Position numbers and translations under genes: made by a program. Below the pieces are notes generated by a model that was not told where the DNA came from, did no database searches, and saw only the letters and a list, made by a program, of their open reading frames with translations. Source: Agrocybe praecox (taxonomy: Eukaryota > Basidiomycota > Agaricomycetes > Agaricales > Agrocybaceae). Taken from it: a DNA stretch of 64,000 nucleotides. The stretch lies in the NCBI GenBank assembly GCA_964017145.1, contig OZ024851.1, positions 1,612,001-1,676,000 on the forward strand, given 5' to 3'. Positions 11,660-24,105 of this stretch are shown piece after piece; position 1 is the stretch's first letter, and every line of letters starts with the position of its first letter.

Positions 11660-12002
11660 GGAGGAATGGGGGGGGGTTGCAAATGAAAAGGCTTGTGGGA
11701 GAAACCCTTCTTGCCCGAAGACATGCGACCTCGAGGCTATTTCACGGCACCGCTGAAGCGGTCCAGTATCGAGCTGGATGGCGTAGCTGGGCTCGGAAGC
11801 GCGTCGAGCAGCCTCGCACGATGGCGGTTGCGGTCAAAGCAAGGATGGATTAGGCTATGTACATATCTGTATGGTATGATCTAATCTAATCGGACTGGGG
11901 CAGGTTTCACTGCCACAGCGGAAGAATGGGGGGTGTCGAATGAAAAGGCAGAGCTTGTGGGAGAAACCCTTCTTGCCCGAAGACATGCAACCTCGAGGCT
12001 AT
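11660..12002 (-). repeat. R1 copy B, flanked by an 83 bp direct repeat
   Basis: The inverted R1 copy (11756-11916) sits between two direct repeats, 11660-11742 and 11920-12002. These share GCTTGTGGGAGAAACCCTTC and TTGCCCGAAGACATG. The arrangement suggests a composite unit or a local duplication around the repeat. The rest of 10913-12199 shows no gene. Confidence 0.65.
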
Positions 12003-12199
12003 TGGCCAGACGGAACCGCTTCCATCATGATCAATTTGATGGCAATCCTACTTAAGACACCAGTTTATTCACGACAAGAAGTCCGACCGTAGTATGTATG
12101 TCATGATCAGGATTTTGAGAAGTGCTTCTGTTTATATCAATCACGTCGATGCATGACGATAAACATAGGAACAACCGTTATGATAAACCCCATTTCATC

Positions 12200-13333
12200 T
12201 TATTTTTTCCCCAAAACATGTTCTTTCACCATGACCCCCATATCCGCCTTCGTATTTACGATGGGACTGACGACGTCTGTCTTTCCTACGATATGAAAGC
12301 CAAGCTTGGTGTAAATCTCGACCTGAGAGTGGTGCAAAAAAAAGTTAGTAGTCCTTTCATGCTGAAAACAAAACAAGTAAGGCAAGTTACATTGGTCTCA
12401 GTTGTTGTTTCCAGCACGAGAGGTTTACCCGCCGCTATTGCCTGATAGACAGACACCTTGTCGTCAGCATGCATGTCTCCCAGTAAAAACGCAAGGAATA
12501 ACAACAGTACAGACTCTTTCTTCTGCTAATTTGAATAGAGCTTTCCCATAACCTTTCCGTTGGTGTTTCTTCATTATACCAAAAAGATGCAGATGCCATG
12601 AGTTACGAGAGTATTCTGGGCCAAGAGCGTCGGAAGATAATTTAGAGACTTTTGGAATGAACTGGTGATGTCCGAGTCAAGGATAAGGGTTTTATTCGTG
12701 ACGCATCAGAGTATAGTATGAATGCTCACGTATTCCATCCACCAATTCTTGAGTGATGTGGGCACAGCGTCCATGAATTGATTCCACCCTACAGATCTTT
12801 CTTCTTCACTTAAATCGTTGTCGTTAAATCAGTTTTTCAGGAACTAAGAAATGCAAGGCCCAGTTCAACGTTTCCTTACGTGGAAAAAACACCCGAGCCG
12901 GGTGGGTACCAAAGCGCAACACCAACAATATCGAGCAGTGCCGGGCCTATGGTGATGACATGTACTTGACCCCCAATCAAGGCAGCTTTTACGTTGGCCT
13001 TTAATTCGCTGTAGGCGAGTTCCAGATTACCGCCCAGTGCTATCAATGAAAACGGATCCTCTGTGCATTTTCATTTTCATCGTGGCGCTTTGAATCAGTG
13101 ACAATCGCTTTGAAGTGACCGACTGGCTGGCAGGGGTTTACTCACCTTCAAAGGCATCGACAAGAACGGCCACAGTCTGCTCGACTTCACTTTCTATGTA
13201 CCAAGATATGTATACGCATATGAGGATAGGTATTCAGTACATATATACGATGAACAAGTTGCAAGTCACCTGTAGGATTTATAAGGTCCTTGACGTGGGG
13301 ATAAACAATCGTCGAGGAATCAGTGGAGGCCAT
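12200..13333 (-). CDS. GNAT-family N-acetyltransferase
   Basis: Seven minus-strand exons (13333-13270, 13193-13146, 13060-12880, 12808-12730, 12661-12515, 12441-12391, 12322-12200) stay in phase and give 230 residues. The acetyl-CoA-binding motif A is HQRKGYGKALFKLAEE (R/QxxGxG/A pattern). The C-terminal motif B region is KPLVLETTTETN then EIYTKLGFHIVG, the standard GNAT ending. Upstream blocks (GVALWYPPGSG, GWNQFMDAVP, WHLHLFGI) match the usual fungal GNAT of about 230 residues. It is a predicted soluble enzyme that transfers an acetyl group from acetyl-CoA to an unknown amine. Two acceptors (exons 4 and 6) were chosen because they alone keep phase and the motif. Confidence 0.85.
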
Positions 13334-13699
13334 TGATAGTTGTACGCTGTACGGGTCCAAGTTGGGCTTCGTGATGCATGAGAAATCAAGGCATCTTGTA
13401 ACACAATAGTGCGGGCATCACGGACCTGTGTAAATCTTATTTCCTCGGAGAAAGACTCGCCGCCGTCGCTCGAGAGATTTTATTCGACATCAGTTTTCAT
13501 TATTTGAATTCTGAATCATTCGTAAAAAAAAAAAATTGAAGAGATTGGTACAGCCACGAATCCGAGGCTTTGCTTCAGCGTTTCTGGTCAAATGATAAGT
13601 CCAGACTCCATAATATTTAGGCAAGTTTAGCGGTCATCATCATGCGCTAATCTCGGCTCCAGATGTTAGGGAGAGTTCCGGCGTAGTTTGATGGCGGAG

Positions 13700-14262
13700 T
13701 CAAATTTTTTGCAAACCCATCAAAATCGCATTTTTTTGCCTCCGACCTAAACTCCTCTCGCTTACACCCCCTTCTGTGAGGTACCATGCAGATGGGTAAG
13801 ATCGTGCCCTATAACTTCTGGGTACGAAACTAATCATGCGCGTGAAGTCGTCAAAATTCATCGTCTTGTTTGGATTAGACGAGAACATCTCGAGCATTTC
13901 TACCGTCTTCAGGGGACATTAGCCTATTAAAATCGAGAAATAGATTGATGGGAAGTACACAACTCTTCCGCCTTAATTTTCTCCCCAAGCAGTTTTAACA
14001 GTCTTTGAATTCGGTCTTAAACCTTGATTATAAGTTGGTTCGATAATTCAGAGTTTGACGCGTCTGGAAAGAAGAGTACGAATGTATTGATGGCATGTTT
14101 CTCTTTGTCGCTTGGTAGCCTTGAAAAAATATTGATGCTTGAGCTAGAAGGAAGATCGCGTTGAGCACGTTTACCGCGACGGGCGGATGTTTTTTTTTGT
14201 TTTTTTGTTTTTTTTGGTTTCTCTGTACTCCTCGTCGGAATCGGGATCATAATGGCAACTCA
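13700..14262 (-). pseudogene. Decayed EF-hand-like or related nuclear-protein gene
   Basis: On the minus strand, successive readable pieces occur in different frames: an acidic start (DYDPDSDEEYRETKK), then INTFVLFFPDASNSELSNQ, RIQRLLKLLGEKIKAEEL and VEMLEMFSSNPNKTMNFDDF. The ALFFPD...LSNQ..IK..QR..KLL.EKI..EE pattern is that of a basidiomycete EF-hand-like family. The pieces are broken by an in-frame TAA and a frame change that no intron I could find repairs, so I call a pseudogene. Confidence 0.45.
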
Positions 14263-14329
14263 GAAACAGGATTGAATCACACGTGGTACTGTACAACTTA
14301 TTGCGCAACTCACTGCGCGCGGCCCACTA

Positions 14330-14843
14330 CAGTTGAACCTTCTTAACCCATACCTGTCGGTGGAAAGCCCGGGCTATGGGTTATAAGAGGTCATGGGTTT
14401 GCGGAGGTGTACTAAAGATAGATTTGAAATTTCTTTCAAGAAAAAAGAGTAAATGTAATATCGAGAAAACACGTTATAGACGAGCATTATGCCTGCGTTG
14501 TGACAATTCCCCTACTAAAAGATGTCCAGGTGCCGCAAAAGCGCTTAAGCATCCGTGACGCGTAAGATTTTTCTTCATAAAATGTGCACCATTTTATGAA
14601 AAAGGAGCCCTGAAAATGATCGCATACGGTAAGAAGACCCCTTGCGTAGGTAATTTTGTGCCAAATTCAGTCGGGTAAACCGGGAAGGGGCAGAATTTCC
14701 TTGTAAAACCTATGGGGTTTCCCCCAGAAATGGTATGGGTTATGGGTCGGATTTCCCTGCGAACCAACTTGGTGGATCGAAAATGCCATGGGTTATAAGA
14801 GGTTATGGGATTTGAGGGGTATGGGTTAAGAAAGGTTCAACTG
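14330..14843. mobile_element. TA-flanked MITE (Tc1/mariner-type ends)
   Basis: Inverted ends of about 26 bases begin CAGTTGAACCTTCTTAACCC (left) and match the right end at about 14817-14843 with a one-base length difference. TA dinucleotides (14328-14329 and 14844-14845) flank the unit, as expected for Tc1/mariner insertion. Internally, ATGGGTTATAAGAGG occurs twice as a direct repeat near the two ends (about 14374 and 14788). There is no transposase gene. Confidence 0.8.
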
Positions 14844-15454
14844 TAGATGGAAAAAAAATAACGCCGAAAGAACAGCTCCGAACTCAGAGCTTTCGTCCGT
14901 GACACGTGTGAGAAACGTCGCGTTGCATCGCGTGGCCCCTTTTCACTTTGTCTTTAACAGGTGACTCTTCCAAAAAAAAGAAAACCCCAGCAGCCTTAAG
15001 GGCAGCCTTGTGGTAGTATCATACGTGCAGCTGTGTATACTTTGCCAGTTGGCTGACTCCGTGATGCAACTATTGGTACTGCCTACTCCCAGATGCTTTT
15101 GCACTAATTAAATTAACTGACACGTTTCGCACGCGCCTACCGCGCCCCCAAGTTCGCGTTCCCACTCTATGGCTTAAGAACTTTACTACCTCTCACTTTT
15201 TGTTTGTTTCTCCTGCATTTCATCCTCGTCTTGCTTCCCTCACCTCCAAACAAACCCAAAGCGGCCCGATCAAAAATCAAATCACCGAACCGAACTTTCG
15301 TAAGTTTTGGAAATAATGGGGAGCCGTTCTTTCAACTTTGTATACTTGACATTAAGTATGTACTCAGGTTTTAACCTTTAAAAGAAATTTCATAAATTCA
15401 GCGACATTGAGCTTCCATTGCAAGCTAGCTAGCCAGTGACGTTATTCGGGTCGA

Positions 15455-15462
15455 TGACGTCA
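15455..15462. promoter_or_regulatory. CRE-type palindrome TGACGTCA
   Basis: A perfect TGACGTCA lies 578 bases upstream of the M35 protease start, with a second half-site TGACGT at about 15437. bZIP factors of the CREB/ATF type bind this palindrome in fungi. The link to the downstream gene is inference only. The remainder of 14846-16039 shows no gene. Confidence 0.25.
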
Positions 15463-16039
15463 AAGCTTGCACGCCTGCAGGGCTAGCATGGGATAATTGA
15501 CTTGGTTGCAGCATCTTAAACAAATAGTTTTAGAGAAATAAACAGATTTATGATGAAAGTTAAGATACCATACACCTTTCAACATCAAAGCGGATGCTGG
15601 TGGTTTGTGCAACCGCCCGTTATTATTTACGTGATGTCGTCTAAATTTAATCTGTGATTGGCGGCTACGGTAATCTTTAATTTACTTGTGCGCATCATTC
15701 GGGGCGGCATTTAGCAAAACTTGTGTACGGCAGACTAGTATGGGATAGGCGCGTTTGTATTCAGTACATACATACATACATTCCGTCAGCCTAATAAGCT
15801 TTTATTTACTTGAAACCATTCCAGTTCTAGCCATGCTAGTAAGTAAAGCGAACAAGGTTGAAGAAATATGTAGGACAGGTTGATTGTGTTCGGATATAGA
15901 TTCCTCCGTAAGTCGTAATATAATAAGTAAACGAGATATAAAGAGTCTGGATTTCAACTGTCCTGGTTAGCAAGTTGACCCCGACTCTCGTTCATTACCT
16001 AGTCCATCACCCAAACTCAGATACCCACAGTTGCCAATC

Positions 16040-17386
16040 ATGTTTTCCAATACCCTTCGTAGCTCTCTGATCGCTCTTGTCTCGTCGGCCATAGTAGCCA
16101 ATGCAACCGTTAATTTATCTCTAAAGATATCCGGTACGGTCAATTATTGTCCCTTATTCGTGTACCAGTCAACTCACGCAAACATTAATTACTAGGACCT
16201 GATTCCGTCAACACCGCATCAAACTTCAATGTCGCAGCCACCCTTACAAACACAGGCGATGAGACCGCCAAGGTTCTCAACCATCCGCATAGCCCACTGT
16301 CCAGCCTCCCAGCAAATATTTTTGCCATTAACCATGCCCAGTCAGGAGCGGAACCAACGTTTAACGGTGTTCAGGTCAAATATGTCCCGAAGGTCGCTGC
16401 TAAAAATGGTGGATACACAACTCTAGCGCCGGGCCAATCTGTGACAGTCCAACATAACCGTGAGTGTCCTAGCTCCTGAATTTTTTCTCAAAATGTTTCC
16501 CTGAGGCAGACGCTGACAACTTCGGAACACAGTCGGCGACGCCTACACCTTCACTCCTGGACAAGGGATCTACAGCGTCAAAGCCAGACATGACGAATTC
16601 CACATCGTCAACCCCGACTCCTCCATCTCCACCATCCGCGCTACGCAGCTTCCAGCGCATACTGCTAAGATGCTTACAGCAAGTCAAATCTCACACACCC
16701 CGTCTGAGCGTCGTCGTGCGCGTCGACAATTCGATGGCAGCGACACGGAGTGTACTGAGGGGCATCACGACATCATCCGCGATGCCGCAGCTCAAGGGCA
16801 GCAGTACATTGCAGATTCCAATTCATACATGATGAACCTCCAAAACTCTGGGTCAACAGATCCTTCGGAAAGATATACCAAGTGGTTCGGAGAATACGAC
16901 CCCACGCGAGTTGGTCTTGTTGCGGATCACTTCCAGAAATTGAACTCGTCGGATCTCTCAGACTTTGCCTTCAACTGTGGACAATGCAACGCCACAGACG
17001 TCTACGCTTATGTATACCCTGACAAGTGAGTACTGTCTATAATGCCTCATCAACGTGACTGCTCTGATTCTCACAATCACGTTCGAAAAACTATATAGCT
17101 ATGGCACAGTTTACCTGTGTTCATTATTCTTTGCCTCACCTCTGTCAGGAAGGGACTCTCAAGTAAGAAAATTCCACCATAATTCATTGACTTAGCTCAC
17201 TCCTTTTATCTGTAGGCGGGGACTCTCGTTCACGAAGCATCACATTTCACGCAGAACGGAGGAACACAGGATTACGCTTATGGGGAATTCAATGCTACAA
17301 AACTCGCACAGGAATACCCAGACGATGCGGTCATGAACGCAGACTCGCATGAATACTTTGCTGAGAACACACCCGAGCTGGAGTAG
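16040..17386 (+). CDS. Secreted M35 metalloprotease (peptidyl-Lys type)
   Basis: Five exons (16040-16133, 16196-16459, 16533-17025, 17099-17162, 17216-17386) give 361 residues. The N-terminus is a signal peptide (LIALVSSAIVANA), followed by a beta-rich propeptide and a dibasic region RRRARRQ before the mature domain. The catalytic domain contains the zinc motif HEASHF and the aspzincin third-ligand motif GTQDYAYG. It also has the family pattern YTKWFGEYD and YVYPDNYGTVYLC, close to fungal peptidyl-Lys metalloendopeptidases. It is predicted to be extracellular and zinc-dependent. A second, broken copy lies at 51990-52640. A GATATAAAG at about 15935 could be its TATA element. Confidence 0.92.
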
Positions 17387-17432
17387 ATGATACCGTTTGT
17401 ATCCAAATACCTATGTATTATTGAATACCCAC

Positions 17433-19159
17433 TATAATGCACCGTATCGGACAAAAATACCCGTTTTGTGTTTTTATTTCAGAAAAAGTTCTTTTTGAAT
17501 CACGAATGGCAACGATTCGTGAGAAAATTAACGAACATTGAGGGATTGAAACGAATCGTGACGAGTCGTAACGAGTCGCAACCAATTCGAGATTTTTATT
17601 TTTTGTAAGCCTGGTTTCGAGGATTTGTGACTCACGATCTGTAACGATCGCAAGTAAACGTGATTCAGAAGCAAGACGACATATAGATGCGTCTTAAAAA
17701 AGCAAATGGTAGAGATTGCGATTCGTGACGAATCGTAATCTTGGAAATTGTGTTTGTTTTTCCTTAAAAAATTTCTTTTCTGCGTCGGCTCACCAAATTG
17801 TCTTGATTTGTGATTGCCGTGTCAGCGGCAGGCGTATGAGTCACGCAACCATCACGGATTTTTCCGCTCCCGATGGACTTCCAAGCTCAAGTTCCAACGG
17901 ACTTCATCAATTATCTGACAACGTCAAATCAAAACAGTACGCACACGAAGCCAAGAGGTGTTATTTTTTCTGAAGAGGAATTTCCTGAGTGAGCCTTAAA
18001 AGACTTATCATGATATTTTATCAATATAAGGAAGCATTTGAACATGTTTTATGATCAAAACCTTGATTTATCACTTATGCTGATGGGTATTGGTACTCGA
18101 TGTGCGAGCACCAATGAAAGGCTAAAGGTGTGGGTCCGAATTAGATTTCACATTAGAGTGCGAGATTGGGTGCATTGAGCCTGGGTCGAGACTTGCAAGT
18201 GCAACTCGCACGATGGCCAACAAATTCAACGCTCAATTTTGCCGCTAAATCCAAGCCCAATCTGTGGGGTATTAGGGTCGAATTATCGAATTATCCATAC
18301 CCACAGACGAGCACCCGACCAGTTGACCTTGGTGTGTGACAGTGGCATTAGGAGTCAGCACAGTACTCACATTGTTGGCATTGTTGACGACATTGCCATC
18401 ACCACCGACGCTCAATTTCCCAAACGGCTGCTTCGTGAACGTTGTCGACAATGTTGAGCAAGTGTTGCTCCAGGGATAACTGATGCCGAAGCTAAGGCTC
18501 ACCTGTGCCGAAGAGTAATGTCGAAGGACTAGCCATCGGCCACTCATAGGAGCTTTGCAGCATTGGTGGACATCCAAGGACACGACAGGAATGCTGCTCT
18601 ACAGGCAGACTAACTTAATCTGCTACCGTTACTGATGTCAAGCACAACGTCGACATCGGACGAGTGGCATACGCGACGCGCCGGGCGTCGGCGAGGTTAC
18701 CGTCCTGGCGCATTGTGTCACAATGAGTCCTGTTGTGACCCGTTAGAAAGAGTTCCGGGGACAATGCTAGACTGTTCGGCAGTGCATAATCTCAGAAATG
18801 GGATTTCTTGAAGATCCCAGGGGAAAAAAATCGCAGACATTGAAAATGCCCCGAACGGCGAATCGTAACAATCCGTAACGATTCTGCGGATGGGTAAAAT
18901 GCATGAATTGAATGATATTTTCTTTTTTACGTTACGATTTGTAACGATCGTCAGAAATCGCATGACAAAAAATTACTTCCGGACGAGCAAAGACAGGCTG
19001 TATAGGCGCTTTTTACGAATCGTTGCGGTTCGTGACAATTAGCGATGAATCACTGCGTTTCGGCACGACGTGACACGATTGTTATAGATCGCTACAAATC
19101 GGGACAAATCGGGACACAGAAAAAATTTGTCGTATTTTTGTCCGATACGGTGCACCATA
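17433..19159. mobile_element. Inverted-repeat DNA transposon, 6 bp target duplication (IS3EU-like ends)
   Basis: The left end starts TATAATGCACCGTATCGG and the right end, read inverted, starts TATGGTGCACCGTATCGG; 26 of 28 terminal bases match. ACCCAC precedes the left end (17427-17432) and follows the right end (19160-19165), a perfect 6 bp target duplication. Subterminal regions are packed with short repeats related to ACGATTCGTGAC and CGTAACGAGTCG in both orientations. No transposase is recognisable, so the 1.7 kb unit is probably non-autonomous. Termini starting TAY with a 6 bp duplication are what I recall for the IS3EU superfamily; that assignment is inference. Confidence 0.8.
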
Positions 19160-19696
19160 ACCCACATTACTGGATTTCCGAATAATTGTTGTTATTTTGC
19201 TCGATCCTTTGAATAGTTCTACTATTTATAGATTTGATTGAAAGTGGCAATTATTTTAGGCAAACTCTTACCGTCCAGAACTTTATCGTTTTCAGTTATG
19301 TGTGTTTCCAAGAGATATAACACTTTTCCGAGCTAATTTCAGGCGAGCTCCTAATATTTTCGACTCGCTAGACTTGATCGTTGCTGTATGAGCATTTCAT
19401 CAGATTGTCGGAGACACTTAATAGACGGTTCTATCGCGTCAGGTACATGATGACACATCAATGCAAAGAACGAAGAATGGTGTACAAGCATCGGCAGCAA
19501 TTTGATATTCACCAGTTACTCAGCTTGTTCACAAGCAAAACCGTAAAGATGACCCTCCACCCCAGCCTTTTTACTATACAATAAATTGTTTTGAAGATAA
19601 ATTTCATTTTACTCTTTCTCACAACATATTCCGTCCCCACACGTTCAATGGTCCGAAGCCTATCTAATCGCACTCATTCTCTAAAGCACGATACCT

Positions 19697-21888
19697 TCAT
19701 TCATGTCGTACTTCGTCTAGATCAGCTGGCACGCATTTGCTGATCGAAACTTTAGCTTGTACCTGAAAGGTAAAGCTTGACTAGAACAAATAGTAATGAG
19801 CAACGGAATGCTTAATAAATCAAATGTGGGAGGAAAGATAACGTATGAGATGGCGCCCGAGGTGAATTCAACCTCTGGAGGATGATCGACATCCAGAGAG
19901 ATGGTGTATACAGCGAGAAACTGTGATATTGCTAGCCAGAGAATCTCCTCTGCGAGAATGATACCTGGGCATGCCCTATGAATATATTAGAATTAGTACA
20001 AGAAGACTGAAGATCAAACCTAGAACCGACCGTTTCCCGAACCCAAAGACGGCGTGCATAACAACATCGGTCCTTTTGGGTCCTTCCGTCGGCTCCAGAA
20101 ATCTAGCTGGTTTAAAATCCATCGGACTTTCAAACAATAACTTGTCGTGAAGGATTGTCCTATATCTGGTTAGCCTCTTCAAGTACAAAGCTCGGGTTTC
20201 CGTCACAGAAATATAAGTTTACCATATATTTGAGATGACCATAGTACCCGTGGGCAGATTATAGCCTCTGTAGACGTCGTCCGTCTTAAGGGTATGTGGA
20301 ACCCCTGTACATAATTAGCCCTCTCTTATTTCTAGACATGGTGGTATAACATACTGAACGGTGCTGGAGGATGCCAGCGCAGAGCTTCATTCATGATTGC
20401 AGAAACCAATGGCAAGTCTTCGCGGTCCAAACAGTCTGGAAGACGTTTACTTCCTATGACTGTGTTGATTTGATCTTGGGCTAGTTTCTGGATTTCTGGA
20501 TTTAAGATCATTGCCAGGAGAAAGGTGACAAATGTGGATATGATCTGCATGGGCGTTTAAACGCTGATCAATTATTCCACAATCCTGAGTGTAAGAAGAA
20601 ACGAGATAGATAAACATACTGTGTCGGAACCACCTATCCCATTAGAAAAATGTGACTAAGCATTCAAAGTGATAAATTGACACTGGAGGTACACACCACC
20701 AGTTGAAGCCAGTCCCGCATCGCGTATGAATGTTTCGTTCAAATTACCGGCCTTCCCTGTGTCGCTACATTGAAATTTTCGGAGTAATTCGGAGACAAAC
20801 GATCGTCGATGCACAGCCAATGCCTGGTTGTTAGAATGCTCTGCTAATTGAAATATAACAAAATAGCTTGATCACGTACTACCTCCGCCTTGGTTTGTTC
20901 AAAAGGGATATTTCTCAGATCTTGTAGATTCTGCGTCCATCTAGTAATGATAGACGGTGTGACAGTCTTTCGCACCCAATCAGGCAGTAGGGCAACTATA
21001 TTGGACTGGTCAGTTTTTTTTTTTTCACAAGAAAAGGGACTAAGACTACTCCAATCAAGGGGGTTTATCACCAATATAACAGGACTCAGTCCAAAGGTTA
21101 CAGTGTTCAACACATTTTTCACCGCCTTTGCTATATAGTTATCCAGGGAGTGAACAGTAATACCATATGTAACGTCCATCATTAGCTGTGTCATCATTCT
21201 TGTGTCCGAAAACTCTTTGTGTCAGAACATTCAAAAAAGGTATAATCGTAAATGACTCACAGACGAAGATGCTTGGAGTATGTCGATGGCTCCTTTTTGA
21301 ATCCACGAAGCATGGTCAACACAACGGCGCGATACGAATCGCGGTAGGTTCGCATGATTGCGTTGTTGAATTGACTGGAAAAAATCTTTCTACGATTCTT
21401 CCACTCGTTTCCATAGGACATAAATGCAAAGTTGACGGTACCATGGCCTAATCTAATAAATAATGATTAAAAACCCGAGGTTCCATGACTGTAATTTGAC
21501 GTACAGCTCAAGAAGAGGGACTCGAGGTCGATCAGAGTAGATAGATGCCCTTGCCGTTAATAGATCATTGGCGGCTTGTAATGTGTTCAAAATAACTATT
21601 TGACACCCAAAGACCTCAACGTAGACGATATCACCTATTTGAAAAGTCAGAAGTACATTATACGAAGATACGAAGATATAGTACTTCGAAATACATACCG
21701 TATTCCTTTGCCCATACGTGGAGTGTCTTCCACTCGTGCCTCTGGGGCATGTTGAAGAGGTTTCCCAATAGGGGTAAAGGCCTTGGCCCTGGAGGCTTGT
21801 CATTTGGTAGAGAAGGGGAAATAAATCCGGCGATGAGAATGTATACAACAAGGACGAGAAAAACACAAGCAAGGGCTTGTACAAGCAT
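19697..21888 (-). CDS. Cytochrome P450 monooxygenase (P450-1)
   Basis: About eleven or twelve minus-strand exons starting at 21888 read in phase to give roughly 500 residues. Features in order are an N-terminal membrane anchor (LACVFLVLVVYILIAGF), the proline hinge PPGPRPLPLLGN, an I-helix TGGSDT (split by small introns), the K-helix ExxR in NEALRW, and the heme loop FGFGKRACPG. It is an ER-bound monooxygenase. The exact splice at the I-helix and the last exon are uncertain; a GTTATC donor gives an end at 19697, while reading through gives a slightly different tail. It lies 2.2 kb from, and divergent to, the UbiA gene, and is the only one of the three P450s here with no visible lesion. Confidence 0.88.
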
Positions 21889-21920
21889 GACTGATGAGAT
21901 ATATGTCCCTACTGTTTATG

Positions 21921-21930
21921 GATTATAAGG
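21921..21930 (-). promoter_or_regulatory. TATA-like element upstream of P450-1
   Basis: On the minus strand CCTTATAATC lies about 33 bases upstream of the P450-1 start. A nearly identical CCTTATAAT lies about 40 bases upstream of the P450-3 start (63491-63499). The position this close to the ATG and the sharing make a promoter role plausible but unproven. Confidence 0.3.
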
Positions 21931-21939
21931 GATTCACAA

Positions 21940-24100
21940 CCGGCTTCTTGCCCTTCGGTCAGGAATGTGTTAACTCGTGGTAGAGATCATTCAAGTTCTT
22001 CTAAATGTGGTCGTGTAGTGAAGGTGGTTCGTACATCCGCAACAGTGAAGGGTCAGTCGCTTTACATAAGGTTTTGTCTGATATTCGTCCTAAAGGAGGA
22101 GAGCAGCTTGAAATGATTGAAACTGATTCTATCAGATACACGATCTATATCCTTCTCTCAGAGAAACCAAAAATTGTTTCTTCATTAGGGCATCTCGGGA
22201 AGAACTTAACTTGTTGAAATCTGCCAACGCATCAGCTTTTTTTTTATCTTGATGCCGCGAGAAACGGATTGTTAAAAATACACGATAACGGCTTCCGCAA
22301 CTTCTATGCACACAATATGCACAATAGCTAGATCAGGATTGTAACCATCGTTAAGTGTACATTAAATTAATCAGTTCGTTTAGTGCGGACCTTTTATCAT
22401 GATCATGATGTAGATGGGCTAGCCAAAGGCTATACTAATGAAGAAGTACGTAAATCCGTCAAATGACTCTGTGTCTGTAATTAGACAAATCTTAAATTTA
22501 CTAGCTTTTATGTAACTGAAATCTGCCTTATCATTGAGGATCCCGTCGAGTCAGATACCGGAGGTATATAAGAAACCGACTCAACAACGCCCTGGTAGCT
22601 GATGAACAAAAATGCGAGATAACGAACGATTATGTAGATATAATGATCCAACTTTCATCATTTAGTAGATTTCCTGTTATCCAGCCGATATTGGGCACTC
22701 CATGTCTAACTGATCGAACAAATCTTATTGGTACACGCCGGTGATCACAAGGTGCACTATCGTTTGATTGAATCGGTAGAGTAATTGCTATCGCGATACA
22801 AAGCTTCGAAACCAGCAAAAGAAAGCAACACATCTCATGTGACCTGGTCCTAGCAGGAGCACAGCATTGTAACTGTGTTCGAACAACTTGATTCATTTTT
22901 TCTGGTACAAGCAGAGCAGTAAAATGGTTATGATGCGTTGATTGAACCTTGTGGAGCCCCAATATAATAATCATCTCTCTAACTCACCCCAGACCTGGTT
23001 ATCAAATTAGTGTTTTGGTAGAATCAAAGTTTTTGGCGTTCGCACCTCAGCCCCACACGACCACCTGACATCCAGCCGTGCTCACAATGTCGCAAATTCA
23101 GTGGCCCACTGGCAATGGGTCAAATTGGATCTCCCAGTAAGAAGCATCTGCGTGGTTTTCTTTCAGTAATTCAATATGAAGTCACTTATGAGATACACTA
23201 CTAATGTCTTGGCCTGCTCAGAGTGTCGTGATTTTTTGTGGGGCCTTTATACGGTACATCACACAGACGCTTAACATCACGCGGCGGCGCTCGAAGCTCA
23301 TTGTCACACCATGCGCACTCGAGTGGCACCCTCAGTGCGACAGGTGGCCAGCGCAGTGTAATGACAACGTGCTCATCCGAATTGTCGTTGTCGAGCCACA
23401 ATAGTGGGAGGATGGACAATGCCTGGACACGAAGTGGAACAGGTCTTGTCAGGGTGTTGCAAAAACCCTTATATGGTCATGGATGCCGCACATGCCGACT
23501 AAAGCAACCGCCTCACATGACGGTGTGGGTCCTCGGTCTCGAGTCTCGACTCGCATCGGACGTTCCTCGGGTGTGCCTAGTACTTTTCTTATTCCACTTC
23601 TAAATATACTTCATTTTCCTATCTATCAATAATCAAACTGGTGCATCCTGATGCGGTCGGGGTATCATTCCCGTGTTAGAATAGAGGACAGATTGTATTC
23701 CTACTTAAATAGTTTTCTCAAGTCAAGAAAAGAATATGCTTACCAGGATACAAAGGCCCTGTCGTCACGTGCTATAGGTCCAAGATCCTGCCTAGGTCTG
23801 GTCCATTGGACCTCCTTCCCCGTCAATCAGACGCTCTTGTAACAACGGTGTAAAACAACAGGCGGTCAAATGCATTCTCGATTAAAACTCGTACTCAGCA
23901 CCTGGAACCTGGAAGTGCTCAAGCCCACCAATTGTAAACGTTTAAACAACAGATGGCTTGAATAACCCCTTTTGTATTGCGGTTTCCACAGATAACTTCT
24001 CGTTCACGCAAGGTATACTAGGTATACCTTGGGGTTAGCGGTTAGCCATGACATTTAAATGAGTAAAAAACCGTAGTATGATGAAGTTCAAAGTCCCGCA
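21940..24100. other. 2.1 kb without a recognisable gene
   Basis: This spacer between the divergent P450-1 and UbiA genes contains several short open frames (for example around 22005-22217 and 23201-23600). None shows codon-level structure, introns in phase or family motifs. It may contain the shared regulatory region plus old insertions. Confidence 0.4.
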
Positions 24101-24105
24101 CCACA

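Noticed and set aside
17716..17973. 85-codon frame inside the 1.7 kb inverted-repeat element
   Set aside because: No transposase signature and no extension by splicing; the composition follows the subterminal repeats.
18272..18583. 103-codon minus-strand frame in the same element
   Set aside because: Asn/Thr/Gly-rich without known motif; it could be a captured fragment, but I cannot support it.
22005..23603. Several 60-120 codon frames between P450-1 and UbiA
   Set aside because: Overlapping frames on both strands, no motifs and no phase-consistent introns.
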